Below are positions 12,037 through 23,400 of a DNA stretch of 64,000 nt, piece by piece. The notes under the pieces were generated by a model. The model was not told the DNA's origin. It did not search any database and saw only the letters and a program-made list of their open reading frames with translations. Position numbers and translations under genes: made by a program. Location: positions 18,191,641 through 18,255,640 of the forward strand of contig NC_058513.1 in NCBI RefSeq assembly GCF_020382885.2. The letters are read 5' to 3'. The DNA is from Scatophagus argus. Taxonomy: Eukaryota > Chordata > Actinopteri > Scatophagidae. Each line of letters opens with the position of its first letter. The first letter of the stretch is position 1.

Positions 12037-13555
12037 CTCTTTGTGCCAAGCTGAGAGGTAAACACATTAAAAGGTATCAATTAAATTCCACGATAAAGGA
12101 CTGAGGTCACAGATGGGTACGTTTGAATTTTCACACAACACTGCACATTTTAATCTTTACAAAGGTTACATTTACAGCTGAGCTTCGGTATTTATCTGCA
12201 CTTCCTTCCACAGTAAACTTGCTTTTGCAATACAAAAAAAAAAAACCACACAGATAACATTTTTGATTGATGGGACTCAGATTTTGATTTCTTTCAAAAA
12301 CACAAATTAGTGTTAGTGTTAATTTAAACGTCCTTCATACAAAAGCAGCAGTCGGGGTGGCGGGCGGCGTCGCGGTCGTGACATTACGGGGTTTCTGCAC
12401 ATCCTCAGTTTGATTTTCTGAATTCCACTAATGTGGTCAACATGCAGCAGACCCTCGAATTCCAGAGGAGCTTCCTGTCTGCGGTCAGGAAAGCACTGAC
12501 ATCCTGCATGTTAAAGAGCACAAAGCACAGGAAGTTGTTGCTTTTTACATGTGGTAGTGAGCGTGTTAGAGGCGCACTCCTGTGTTTAAGTCTTAGCTTA
12601 TTTAGACAAATAAAATCAACACGAGTATGTGCACAAAATACAGGAAACTCGACGGCTGTTTCACAGAGTGTTTTGTGCGTGTGTCACTGCTGCTGCCAAA
12701 CGCTCTGTTGCAAACATATCAGCGCTTTGTGGGAGCGAATGGAGATGTTGTTTATGTGTTTCACCAGCTTTGCCTATCTTGCATCAACGCACTGCACCAG
12801 CTTCCTGATCCCAGCCCTGTCCAGACAGCCACCTTCCCTGCCACGAAATGAAGGAGGAAATTCCTTAAGAGTGTTTTCACCCACTTTCTGAGGCGGAGCA
12901 GGAAACTGGGCAGTGCTGGCCCCCCTTTGTCCACAGGACCACCAGCACCAGGGCAGTCCCAGTCCAATTAGGAGACATATTAATGTGGTATTAGGTACTG
13001 TGTTGTGTATCTGCTCCTAGAAAAATCGAGTGCATGTGAAAAAGCGACGATAAGGATGTGGTGACATTGCATGTAATCACTCGACTGCAGAAATCCTTGT
13101 AACATATTTTAACAACTGGAAACGTGAACGAGCCGTGTCACCCACCGCAGCATCGGGTATTTTATGGTGACTGCAGTAACATAACTTGAATGGTTGTAGT
13201 GAAGCAAAGTAGAAGTACACAGTCCAGTCATCTCAGAGAAGACTGTGGTAGAGCCGTCAGTGTGTATTTATTCCTCCTTTAATTCTACGATTTAGTTTAA
13301 CAAAGAAACCCCACGGGTCCGCGTTAAGTCATCCACCATCACTCAGGCTGTTTATCAGGCGCGTTTCAGCCTCACGGGAACACAAACACACGTCCACACA
13401 TGCACGCACACACACAACAGTCGGCAGTGGTCGGATAAGGAGGGCCGGACTCGTTTCCTTAACACCCTCAGCTCTCAGACCCTGAGCCTCACATGGCAGC
13501 TCAGGTCAGCGAGCGGCCTGCGAGGTTCCTGCTGGTCCCCTCATCGCCCTCCACC

Positions 13556-16500
13556 ATGATCCTGTGCTTGCTCTTGGCTTTGCTCATGCACGGTACCTGT
13601 CTGACTTCACACACAGGTTTCAGCTTAACGACGTGCTGTCCTCTCAGTGTTTCCTGTTTTGTGGGCTTGCTGCTGTCTCGGGGTCCATTGCTTTCCCCCC
13701 GTGTGTGGGACTGCTGAAGGACAAAGCAGATGTGAGTCTTTCACAACATGTCGGACTTGTTCATGTGATGTTAAACAGCTGTGCTGGATCTGTGTCCACA
13801 GGTGCTGTGGATTCACAGCCAGCCAACGTGACAGAGCCGGGGCCGAGTGAAGCCGAGGCGAACCAAACGTCCACCGAGTCCAACGCTGGCAACAGTAAGA
13901 CTTTGGACTTTTCATTTCTTGAATGTGAGCACCAGCTAACGGTTAGCAGCTGGGACGCTGCGAAATCCTACAGCTCTGCACGAAATACTGTTTTAGTTTG
14001 CATTTTTGTAAGTTGGGCTCTCAGAGCAAAATTTCAACTTTTTGAAATTATTTTTTATTTGTAATCCAAGACTCACAAGTTGCTTTTTTTTTTTTTTTGC
14101 TGGATTTGTACTGAACATCTAAGAAATCCTCGAGGAAATCTGCAGTTTGTATTGATAATTACTGCAGGATGTTACACAGTGATGCAGTACAGGAAAGGAA
14201 ATTATTTTTACCGGACTGAAGAAACTTAAAGTTAATATCTCCACTAGTTCTCACTTTCTCGCAATCACGTGTTAATAACCTCTGCCACCTCTAGAAGTTA
14301 TTTGGTTTACTAAATATAACTTTAGAGCTGAAAAACCAGCTTTAACATATTCTGTTTGCCCAAAAAGGATTATTTTCATTTCTTTGAAATCTTTTAGAGG
14401 AATAATATTCCTTTAAATCTTAATATTGATTAATCTTCACAGCAGATGTTTTTTTTTTTTTTTTTTAAAGAAACATTTTATAATAAGCCTTCATGGAGTT
14501 TTTAACACCACATTCAGTGTTTTTATTTAACAGGAAGATATTTGTGTTGTGTCTGTGTACCAAATTATTTTAGAAACTTAAGAGACTACGTGTGCATTGA
14601 GTTAAAGGAACGAACATTGTAATATTTTGTCCAGACACACACGATGATGTCATCCGATATTCAACACACCAAGAAATTACGAGCAATAACTTCAGCCACG
14701 CTGCTCCACCCGGCAACGAGACGTCCAGGTTGTACAACCATGAGAAGAGTCAACCTGAAGAGCTGCAGAGCAACCAGACGTCTTTCATCCCAGAGGACGA
14801 TGGTGAGCTCTTCCCTTCATCCAGCACAGGACAGGAAACGCCGGCTTCATCTGCGCCTTTGGGTTTCCTGTGTTTGATTAACTACACCATACATGAAATG
14901 CTGTGTGGTGTCAGCAATCCAGTTTCACTTTCAGGCCACTCATAACTTCATGAAATCGGGGGAAAATTCAAATGAAGTGTAAGCTGAGTAAATCAGAGGA
15001 TCTGTATGAGATATCCCATCCGTCTCGCACAGCGAGGCGATCCGAGTGATATGCTTTAATGACGTAAACTGGGGTGTTGTTTGGTGTCTTTGTTTCCCTG
15101 TTGGTGCATAACAGAAGTATTTTTTTGTTTTACTTGGCAGAGAATTTTCAGAAGCAGGAGACTGAGTTTCCATTCAGGCACTGTGATCAGGACATGTTGG
15201 TGATCTACAGTCACAGCATATGTGGTGCTGCTTTTCACGCAGAAATGCAGTCAATCAGCTCAGAAAACTGGTGTGTCCTGGAAAACATCATCAGGTAAGG
15301 CAAACAGTCTGGGACTTTTCTTGTTTTATATGTTTACTTTTGATTTTATTCTTGTTTCAACACAGTTTAATTTCCTCATTTTATTCATATTATAACTAGT
15401 AGTAGTAGTTGTAGTGGGAAATGAGTAATTACTTCTTCTGTTTCAGTGTGAGTCATTACTAAAGCCAGCTACAGTAGCTAACTTGAGTCAAGTCACTTCA
15501 GTCTTTTTCATATATCCAGGCCCAAAACCAAAAATGACAAAAACAAGTTATTGATCACTGAATGTGTTACTCTACAAGGTAAATCTAGAAAGGTGATCAA
15601 TCAACAGGATCTGAACGGCTCATGTAAGGCTCAGGTGCAGCACCTGAGCCAGTCTGACACCACCTAAACCACAGTGTGGAGAGCATCAAAAACACATGAC
15701 TCTGATGCAGGCAGATCTGATGGGTGTAGTCGGTCCCCGGTGGACCCGTTCAGCAGTTAAGCTTCGTGGGTGTCGTGTTGTCCTATGTTTTAGACTGGGA
15801 CAGGCCGGGCCCAGCTGTCATGTCAGCGAGGGCAGGCTCTGGAACTGAACTCTCATTTCAGCAGCACTGTGGTTCAGAAAGGTCATCTATAAGTGAAGTA
15901 TAAAGTAGGAAAATGTGTCATGTTACCACAGAACACAATCCATGAAACATTCAGTTCAGCAAACCTGATGACAGACTGCCCATTCAGTTACATGTGTGTT
16001 ACATTTATGTTCCAGCTGTGCAACCATTAGTCACTTATCAGTTTAATAATGGATTAGTTGTTTTTCAAGCAAACAATGACAAATATCTCTTGGTTTAAGC
16101 TTCCCAGATGTGCTTTTCAAAACAACAAAAAATGTTATTAAATGCCACTGAGAGCATTTCTGACGTTTTATACAGAAAGGGATTTGTCTATGAATCGAGA
16201 AGATATCAATACTAATTATGCTCACCTCAAAAATAACTAATGCACACATCATGGATGTTTCTCTTATAATTGACTTCAGAGTTTCTCCTCCCATAAGCAT
16301 GTCCGTTCACAGGTCGGCGTGTAATTGATTGATAAAATGTTAAATGTTAATTAGCTTCACCGGTCTTTCCTTTGGTCAACTGTGAGACTGCAATACCCTT
16401 TCTGACCACACAGACTGACGTTTACCGGCAGCTAAGACACACGGGGGCGCTGTCTCACGCATTTGAGGAGATTTTAAGGATTGATCAGATAATATGATAA

Positions 16501-17198
16501 TAACAACCATACGATCATGATCTCAAATTTTAAACGCTTTATATCTGAAATTTGGTCTACCCATGAAACAAAAAAATATGTATAACAACTCTTAGTGTGG
16601 TCATTCGGCTTTGCATGTCTAGCCTTAGCTTTTAGGGCTGCAATAATCATTATTTTCGTATTCAATTAATCAAATAATCATCTTCGTGATTAATCTATGA
16701 CTTGTTCGGCTTGTAAAACCTTTGAAAACACAGAAAAATGCTATAGCTCAAAAGGCCATCTTCAAAATTCTTGTTCTGTTCCAACGATCAAAAACCCACT
16801 GATGTAATCAAAACATTTTGATTTGACTGAACCGCTCATTAATGGCTTAAACAATGAATGATTATCAGAGTTATAGTAACTTCCTATAATAACTTCCCTG
16901 CAGAAGGTGTAGTCATCATTAAAACATTGGTTTCTCTATCTGTTACAGACCATACAACGACATGACGCATTGCGTGGAGAAGGTGTCTTATGTCAGCAGC
17001 TGCTATTATCCAAACCCCAACGTTCAAGAGTTCTTCCTCGACATCCACTCGATTTACTTCCACAACTGTTCCAGTGAGGCGCTTCTGCTGGTGGATGCTC
17101 CTCGCAGGACGGTGATCGCCCTCACTGTCATCCCGGTCAGCTTCATCCCCCTGCTGGTTTATCTGGTGATATCGAATAGCAAAGGTCAAAAGTCTTAG
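13556..17198 (+). CDS. ramp2: Receptor activity-modifying protein (RAMP2-like)
   Basis: RAMPs are single-pass membrane partners of class B GPCRs such as the calcitonin receptor-like receptor; they set ligand choice (CGRP, adrenomedullin) and aid surface delivery. I join five exons: 13556-13592, 13802-13894, 14635-14802, 15141-15294, 16949-17198. All have GT-AG borders and compatible phases, giving 233 residues. The order is signal peptide, an extension of about 80 residues rich in Asn-X-Ser/Thr, the RAMP ectodomain (six Cys; NWC, RPYNDMTHC, YYPNP, H-x-IYF-x-NC signatures), one TM helix and a short basic tail SNSKGQKS. The start at 13556 sits in a good CCACCATG context and gives a clean signal peptide; an in-frame ATG at 13493 would add 21 residues. 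Linkage to ccr10 and the RPY motif favour ramp2, but six cysteines are more like RAMP1/3 (human RAMP2 has four in its ectodomain), so the paralogue is less certain than the family. Confidence 0.85.
16018..16345. repeat. Teleost interspersed repeat in ramp2 intron 4
   Basis: The block TAGTTGTTTTTCAAGCAAAC followed by a TTGGTTTAAGCTTCCCAGATGTG-like segment is a diverged form of the repeat at 4030-4325. It lies inside the 1.65-kb fourth intron of the RAMP gene and explains the spurious minus-strand open frame there. Confidence 0.45.
16631..16875. repeat. Teleost interspersed repeat in ramp2 intron 4
   Basis: It starts TTTAGGGCTGCAATAATCAT and continues with ATTAATCAAATAATC and a GTTCTGTTCCAACGATCA-like segment. 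This is the opposite end of the same high-copy teleost repeat class seen at 4030-4325, ending close to the acceptor of ramp2 exon 5. Confidence 0.5.
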
Positions 17199-17432
17199 AC
17201 CTGCACCATCATCACTCTTACATGTTACACATGAGAATATGCCCCACAAACTGCTGTATGTGTGTGTGTTTTATAATTGTATGCAAGTTAGCTTAGCTTA
17301 GCACAAAGAAGCAAAGGGAAACAGCCAGCCTGGCTCTGAAGCTTACAACATCACACGCATTTGGTGTCACATCGTTTGTAGTCAGTCACTGTCTTTGACC
17401 CGGAGACATCAGGAAGCACTTGATACTCTACA

Positions 17433-17600
17433 GGGCCAAAAGTATGTGGACATCCAAACAGGTCATTCCAATGGGAATTTTGTAATCTGCTGTGAAAACA
17501 ACCTCCACTTTCCTGTGAAGGTTTCCGCCAGATTTTCCTTTTCGTCCAACATCAGTGGATGATGAGGACGTCAGTCAGCTTTAGGCACAGCAGCATCGTC
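17433..17600. mobile_element. Tc1-like transposon remnant
   Basis: It starts GGCCAAAAGTATGTGGACAT, the signature end of a widespread fish Tc1/mariner element, and continues with CAACCTCCACTTTCCTGTGA and GTTTCCGCCAGATTTT, which match internal parts of the same element in the same order. No transposase frame survives. Confidence 0.6.
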
Positions 17601-18242
17601 GTGTTGCAACAGGACGAGGGCCGAACACAAACTGTTTGAACAGCACTATAAAATATCACTGTAGGCTTCGATTTCTCCTCACCCTCAAACGCTGAAAATC
17701 TGAATTTTAGCCTCACTGAAATGTCTGCACGTTTGCGGTGAACAAAGCGTGAAATACGTTGTGTGTGTGCCGTGAGAATGTGAAACTGACCCAGGATGTC
17801 GGCCGAGTACCTGCAACAGTGTAGGACAGGCATTAAAGCTGAAAGTGTTTTATCATTCAGTTCATGCTGTGTTTTTTTCTGTATCGATGAAAACAGGAAG
17901 CTCTGAGAAACCCTGAAAGGAAAAGGGTTTTGGATGTGTTTTTGTCCCTCTCTTGGTGAGATCTCTTAGTAAGCTCTTTTGAGTTGTTTCTCAATTCGCA
18001 TGTCCTTTTTACTGCTTCAGGTTCTTTGTGTGTTTTATTATTTGTGCAAATAATTAAAAAAATAAATAAACTAAAGCAAACTAAGGAGGTAACGGCTGCA
18101 CACATGCAACAACAACATTCAGCAATTTGTGTTCCAGTGATAAGTCAGCCTGCGATTTATAAGAAAAGATGGTTACTGTGGTTCCTGGTAGCACCGACCG
18201 CATGTGTGTGTGTGTGTGTGACGATGATGCATATTCCTGTAG

Positions 18243-18400
18243 TTGTGGGGACACAACGTTAATCATAAATAAATTGCTTTAAGGTTAGGCTGAGGTTAGG
18301 ATTAGGTTATGGTAAGGTTAGGATTAGGCAAGTAAGGAAATTAATGAGAGTGTAAATACATTTTGTTGAAGAAAGTCCTCACAGTTCCAGTCTACTGTGA
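18243..18400. repeat. GGTTAGG-rich teleost repeat
   Basis: Several AGGTTAGG units lie between 18281 and 18330, flanked by GTGGGGACA on the left and AGTCCTCACA on the right. The flanks are inverted partners (GGGGAC and GTCCTC), as in a common teleost repeat. It resembles telomeric TTAGGG but is degenerate and internal. Confidence 0.5.
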
Positions 18401-19260
18401 TAAAGGCTGTTGTGTGATTTTGTTGTCGGTTCGCGGTGAGTCATAAAGGATGTCTAAGATAAGAAGAATCATTAGCACAGAGTCTCACTAACAGCATCCC
18501 TGCTGGTGCTGTGTATGCACCAGCAGAGCACACACACACACACACACACACAAACAATTTGTTTCAGGTCAACACCACAGCTTCCTTCTTCACACCCACA
18601 ATGTCACACACTCAATCCACCCTCTAGTTTCTAGTCACAATTTTGTCTTTTTTTATTCCATATGAAACTACAGAGAGCGCAGTGATACACAGCTGCTCGT
18701 CAACATGACATTACGTTACATGACGTTCAACGATTTGTCAGCTCAACTGAAGCAACGAGCACCCGATAACCTGTTGTGAAAGGTGGCGTAAAAGAACTCA
18801 TAACGCATAATAAATGTGACATCGAACTCGCTGAGGACGCTTCGTTAACGTGTCTGCGTGAAAAGACGGAAACATTAGTTCAGATGCAGTACGTGATGTC
18901 CCTCGGACGGGAGATGGCGGCTGTTCAAACATGATGTGATATCAGCGCTGCGGCTGTGTTTGTTTGTTTAGAGCACAGCGATTGTGTCGCTTATCTCGCA
19001 GCCTCTGTTGTTACCCCACGTCCTGCTGGGAGCAGCATGTTTGACTGTAGCAGAGTCACATCATTTAGTGTCATGATGAACAGTAATGCTGTCCCTCATT
19101 GTTTCTCACTGTGGCACTTGAAGCAGGTCAAGTTCAGTTCAGAGTTTTAGAAAGTTGCCTTGAGTCGGCCACATTTGGATGTGTGCTTTTGTTTTCCAAT
19201 AAAATACAATCTTGACACTCTGTGGGATTTATTTAGATTATTGTGTAAGATATTCACAAC

Positions 19261-19571
19261 ATGACCAAAAGTTTGTGGACATCCTAACAGATGTGCTATA
19301 GCAGCCTCCATTGTTCTGGTTTGCAGGGCTGCGGGGGTTGGCTCCCTCCCTCCCACTGTCCTGGGGGATCAGGCCTGGCTCAGTTCTTCCACACTAAACT
19401 GGGAAAACTTCTCTGTGGTGCTGGTTTTGTGGCTGTGGACATCATGGTGTTGGAACAGGATTGGGGACTTTGGGGATTTGTGTTCCCAGCCTGTGGGGGT
19501 TTAACCACTGATCTAAAACATCATCACTGTATGCTGCAAGATTTCACCTCACTGGAACTAAGGTGTTCATG
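19261..19571. mobile_element. Tc1-like transposon remnant
   Basis: It starts ATGACCAAAAGTTTGTGGAC and includes TGCTATAGCAGCCTCCATTG, a CTTCCACACTAAACT segment, GGACATCATGGTGTTGGAAC and AGATTTCACCTCACTGGAAC in the same order as a fish Tc1-like element. It is internally deleted and cannot encode a transposase. The 93-residue open frame inside it is not a gene. Confidence 0.65.
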
Positions 19572-19631
19572 ACAGCATGTGCAGAGCTGTAGTTTAACTT
19601 CATCAGCAAACTGCAGTGCTAAAAGGACACA

Positions 19632-19645
19632 CTGCCCCCTGCTGG
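19632..19645 (-). promoter_or_regulatory. CTCF-like motif
   Basis: The reverse complement is CCAGCAGGGGGCAG, an exact fit to the vertebrate CTCF core CCASYAGRKGGCRS. Binding is not shown; the match is to the motif only. Confidence 0.5.
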
Positions 19646-21221
19646 TTCAAATTAAAAAAAGAAAATTATTCTCAAAACTAAAGCTCGGCTTGATTCCTAA
19701 ATTGGTCAAAAGTTTTAAAAGATCATGAGCCATTTTCATCTTCAAAAGTAAGAAACTCAGTTCAAAAGCCAAACAATGACATACAGTGACTCAGTCAGTG
19801 ACTATTGTTAAGTGAGAGATAAGGTAACATCAAACAGAACCGACCATTATTAGAGTATCTCCACCTGTTGGAGGCAAAGCAGCAGGGGGTGAGAGGCCTT
19901 TAAATGAGCCGTAGGTTCTCAGGACAGGCAGTATGTGTTACTGACAACAGACTGGGAGGCACATTAACTGAGGTAAGTCACGTTTGATTTCTAACTGATT
20001 TCTGCATGTTTCCATCTGTGCTGTACAGGCAGCAGTGGAGCAAGTGGACTTTTATGTGACCAAGTCAACCTGCTGCATTATCAAAATAAATACTGCATGC
20101 AAACATACTTTTATACACAAAAAGTATGTAAACATGCTATTCTTCAGCAGAAGTTCTCATTATGCAAAATGGCCCCTTTCAGGGCTTCATATTCAGTGAT
20201 GGATTTAGCCAGAGCAACAGCACCACATTAAAAATACTCCATTTCAAGACAAATCCCTGTTTGTTTGTTTGTTTGTTTGTTTTACTGAAGTAGGATCAAC
20301 TCCTGTCAGCAACATGCATTTAAAGTACTGTAAGTGAAAGTACTCATCAGGCCACACAATGACCCTTCCGTCTTATATTTTTATGGATTATTGTTTTTTT
20401 TTCAACTAATTCTATATGAATTAGGGTGCACTGAACCACTGCTTCATGCTGCGTATTTCTACGCAAAAGCATATGTGCATACATAAAATCTTTCTAGTAA
20501 TATAACATCCATTACATAAATGTAATGGAGTAACAGTATTTATTTAAAAAAGTTATCCTTAAGTACATTCAACCATTAGTTTCATTATTAGGCTCTACTG
20601 TACTGCACAAATTATTATGACTTATTGCACATTACATTACATTAACTTGACAGACAGAGATGCATAGCAACAACAATAAAAACAAAAATATGATATATGA
20701 CTGATATCTAAAAGAAATATACAAATATGACTAAATAAAAATAATAAGAGTAGCAGGCGACATCCAGAAGGAGGTCCAACCACAACCCGTGAGAGACGAG
20801 AAAGCGCAAAGACTTTAGGGAAGAGGACAAGTTAGTAACGTGCATTAAGAAGAAGAGGGAGGGGAGGAGCTCAGTGCATCATGGGAGATCCCCCGGCGGT
20901 CTAAGCCCGCAGCAGCATAACCAGGGGCCAAGCCGAGGCCAGCCCTAATGCTGAAGAGATGCTGTGATGCTCTGTGGTGATACATAACAGGAAAAGCACG
21001 GAAACACTTTGTCGGTGGCGTCAGGCATTTAAAAGATGTTGATTTTTGTCTGTCTGAAGATTTAGACCAAACAGAGACCAGAGACGAACAAAACCTCCAC
21101 ACCTGAACTTTAGCACAACGAGTCTTTGTTTATGCGTCCCTGACATGAGGAGGGGTTTTTGAAAAGGGGGGTTGAAAGGCAGCTTTTCCTTCCTGAAAGC
21201 CTCTCATGCTGTACAGGTAAG

Positions 21222-23400
21222 ATGGTCGGTCATCAGTGGCTCCCCTGGATTAACAATCCAAACTCCAGCTCGATCTCAGTGACTTCAGCCAAGCAGGAGC
21301 AGGAAATGTGTGAGTCATCTGAACGCAACACTTCTTCTTTAAACATTCATGAACACTGAATACACATGACACACTATAGGTAGGTAGTTACAAGCTGATA
21401 TATTTGTTGATTTGCGTGCAGCACAGTTGTGATATTATGCTGTATATACTTGATAAAAAGGAGATGTTTGTAGTGTTATCTCCTGAAACAGAATACAGTT
21501 CATATAAAACCTTCATTATAAAACTTGTACACGTATACTAATAATAATAATCGTAATAATAACAATGATGTTGCTTATTTTAGCTTCAGATCACCTCAGC
21601 ACCAGAAAAAATGTGAGCTGTCACCACTTCTGTCCAGTAGTCGGCCTCTCGACGCTCTGCTTGCTGCTGCTTGTGGCCTGTGCAGCACTTTCTGTCTTGT
21701 GTAAGTACAGAATCAGAATCAGAATCAGATTTGCTGGCCAAGTATGTTCACACATACAAGGAATTTGACTCCGGTTACACAGCAGAAGTCTGATTTAAAA
21801 AGTTTAAAAGGTGATTGAAGATAAAACAGTGAAGCAGCAGAAAAGTAATGATTCTTTATCCCTCAGATAACAGCGAGTCAAACAGCAGGCCAGAATGGAA
21901 AAGCCTCCTGTTTGACTACCAGAACATCAGTGATGGCTACCTGACTCTTACTAAAGAAAACAACGACCTGAGAGCCCACAGTGAAAGCTTAGAGGAGCGC
22001 AGAACCTGGCTGGAGGAGCAGACCAAACTCCTCAACAGGACTTCAGCCAAACTGACGGCGGTTAATCTTGCTTTGAGTCTGGAAAGCACCGAGCTGATGG
22101 AGCAAATTGTGAATCTGACCTCTACAAACTTACACCTCACACTCGAACATGAGCGTCTAGTCCAGCACACGTCCGAGCAGGAGGAGGAGAAGCTGAACAT
22201 GTCGCAAACTATCCAACATCTGCTCGACTCCAACACTCTGCGAGAGGAGGAGCGGCGACGACACTCCGAGGTGAGCCGCCTCCTCAGGGACGAGCTGTTC
22301 GAGCTGCGGGAAAAGCATCGAGAGCTCCTGGAAATCAACGACAAGTTTCAAGGAGAGATTAAGAATCTGACCGAGCACATCGCAGCCCTGTTGGGAGACG
22401 ACTGCGAGAAGGCGTCGAAATGCAACACGCAACAACTCCAGGAGAGAGCAACGGACCTTCAGGAGCAAAACCACAACCTGAGCTTCCTGCTGACGAAGGA
22501 GAGGCAGGAAGCAGCCGAGCGAGAGGAGCAAAGGAACGAGATGGAGGTGGACCTGCACGCAGTGAGGGAGGCCTACCACTCCCTAGACCTCTACTGCCCC
22601 GTGGTTGATCACAGGACGAAAGGTACAGTTGTAGTCATTTTCACAGCGTCAGTCGCAGCTTTGATTCAATTAATTCCGCTTCTTTGAGAATTTCACATTT
22701 GGCAAGCAGATGACTGTTAACTACAGATAGAAACTGACACTTTCTCAACGTTCTTCTGCAGAACGGGTATGCAAAAGGTGTGAGGACAGCTGGAGAGTTT
22801 TCGAGAACAAGTGCTACTACTTCTCCTCTCGTGTGCTCACCTGGAGCTCCAGCAGAGCCTGGTGCCAGACACAAGGGGGCGATCTCCTCACCATTGACAG
22901 CGAACCAGAACAGGTAAAGAAGACGACTTGTAAGAATCATTTTACCAGCACCACAAAATTTGAACCCTCCTTCTCCTTATAGAACTTTGTTCATGAGACC
23001 AGTCGGGCTCTGGATCAGAGTGGCACCAGGCTGTGGGTCGGTATGACGGATGAGGAGGAGGAGGGTGAATGGTTCTGGGTGGATGGCAGCTCGGTCACTT
23101 CAGGTGTACAGTAAGTCGCTGTGAGGGTACCTGTGAGAGTACTTGACAGTACAGCAGTCAGCCGGGGTTGCCTGTGAAGTCATATCTCGGTCTAGGATTA
23201 TTGAACCCAGCTGCTCCCTCTCTTGCTCCAGGTTCTGGCTGAGCAGACCAGGAATGGGCACTGAGCCCGATGACTGGAAGCTGGACGACCCTCTAGGAGA
23301 GGACTGTGGACACATAGACACCAGCGAAAACACACTCGAGTCCTGGATGGATGGTTCCTGTAAGATACCTTATAGATGGATCTGTGAAAAGAATGTTTAG
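21222..23400 (+). CDS. Type II membrane C-type lectin receptor with coiled-coil stalk
   Basis: Six coding exons: 21222-21309, 21584-21700, 21867-22622, 22762-22913, 22983-23110, 23232-23400. Borders and phases agree; the product is 469 residues. A short cytoplasmic tail (1-29) is followed by a TM helix in exon 2 (about 46-66), then a stalk encoded by one 756-bp exon (about 69-320) that is heptad-rich coiled coil with about six Asn-X-Ser/Thr sites. A C-terminal C-type lectin domain (about 327-469) has paired N-terminal Cys, WCQTQGGDLL, LWVGMTD, EGEWFWVDG, EPDDW and a final WIC. The sugar-binding loop reads EPD rather than EPN (mannose) or QPD (galactose), and the usual WND is WMD, so calcium-dependent sugar binding is possible but altered. 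The organisation recalls CD209, CLEC4/10 and asialoglycoprotein-receptor proteins; I do not assign an orthologue. Start: an acceptor at 21216 (TGTACAG) places ATG 21222 five bases into the exon, implying a non-coding first exon upstream. Confidence 0.85.
21706..21780. repeat. Teleost repeat (CAGAATCAGAATCAGA type) in lectin intron 2
   Basis: AGAATCAGAATCAGAATCAG is followed by GCTGGCCAAGTATGTTCACA and CAAGGAATTTGACTCCGGTT. This pairing is a very common short interspersed repeat of fish genomes. It occupies the intron between the transmembrane and stalk exons. Confidence 0.65.

Larger units (their letters stand above)
6265..13491. other. Intergenic, repeat-rich, no gene recognised
   Basis: This stretch should contain the missing first exon and promoter of the ccr10-like gene (reading leftwards) and the promoter of ramp2 (reading rightwards). 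I see no protein-coding exon that I can support. It holds a teleost dispersed repeat (6383-6520), an AT-rich imperfect hairpin (7660-7725), CA tracts (10261-10306, 10950-10974), a TTTC tract (11328-11380) and a degraded repeat (11832-12036). Human CNTNAP1 and EZH1, which lie between CCR10 and RAMP2, are not visible. Confidence 0.55.
17199..21216. other. Intergenic between ramp2 and the C-type lectin
   Basis: This holds the ramp2 3' UTR at its left. Within it are a GTTAGCTTAGC-type repeat end (17286-17345), two Tc1-like remnants (17433-17600, 19261-19571), a GGTTAGG-rich repeat (18243-18400), a CA tract (18529-18554), a CTCF-like motif (19632-19645) and a TTTG tract (20259-20282). A good donor (ACTGAG then GTAAGTCA at 19973) may end a non-coding first exon of the lectin gene. 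No coding exon is recognised. Confidence 0.5.

Noticed and set aside
12433-12891. 152-codon plus-strand open frame
   Set aside because: Long for chance, but no domain, no conserved pattern and no acceptor/donor partners; not reported as a gene.
18281-18330. Possible interstitial telomeric repeat
   Set aside because: The GGTTAGG units are degenerate and flanked by sequences typical of a dispersed teleost repeat, so this is not a telomere scar.
22157-22579. Leu/Val-rich minus-strand frame of 140 codons
   Set aside because: Antisense shadow of the lectin coiled-coil exon.
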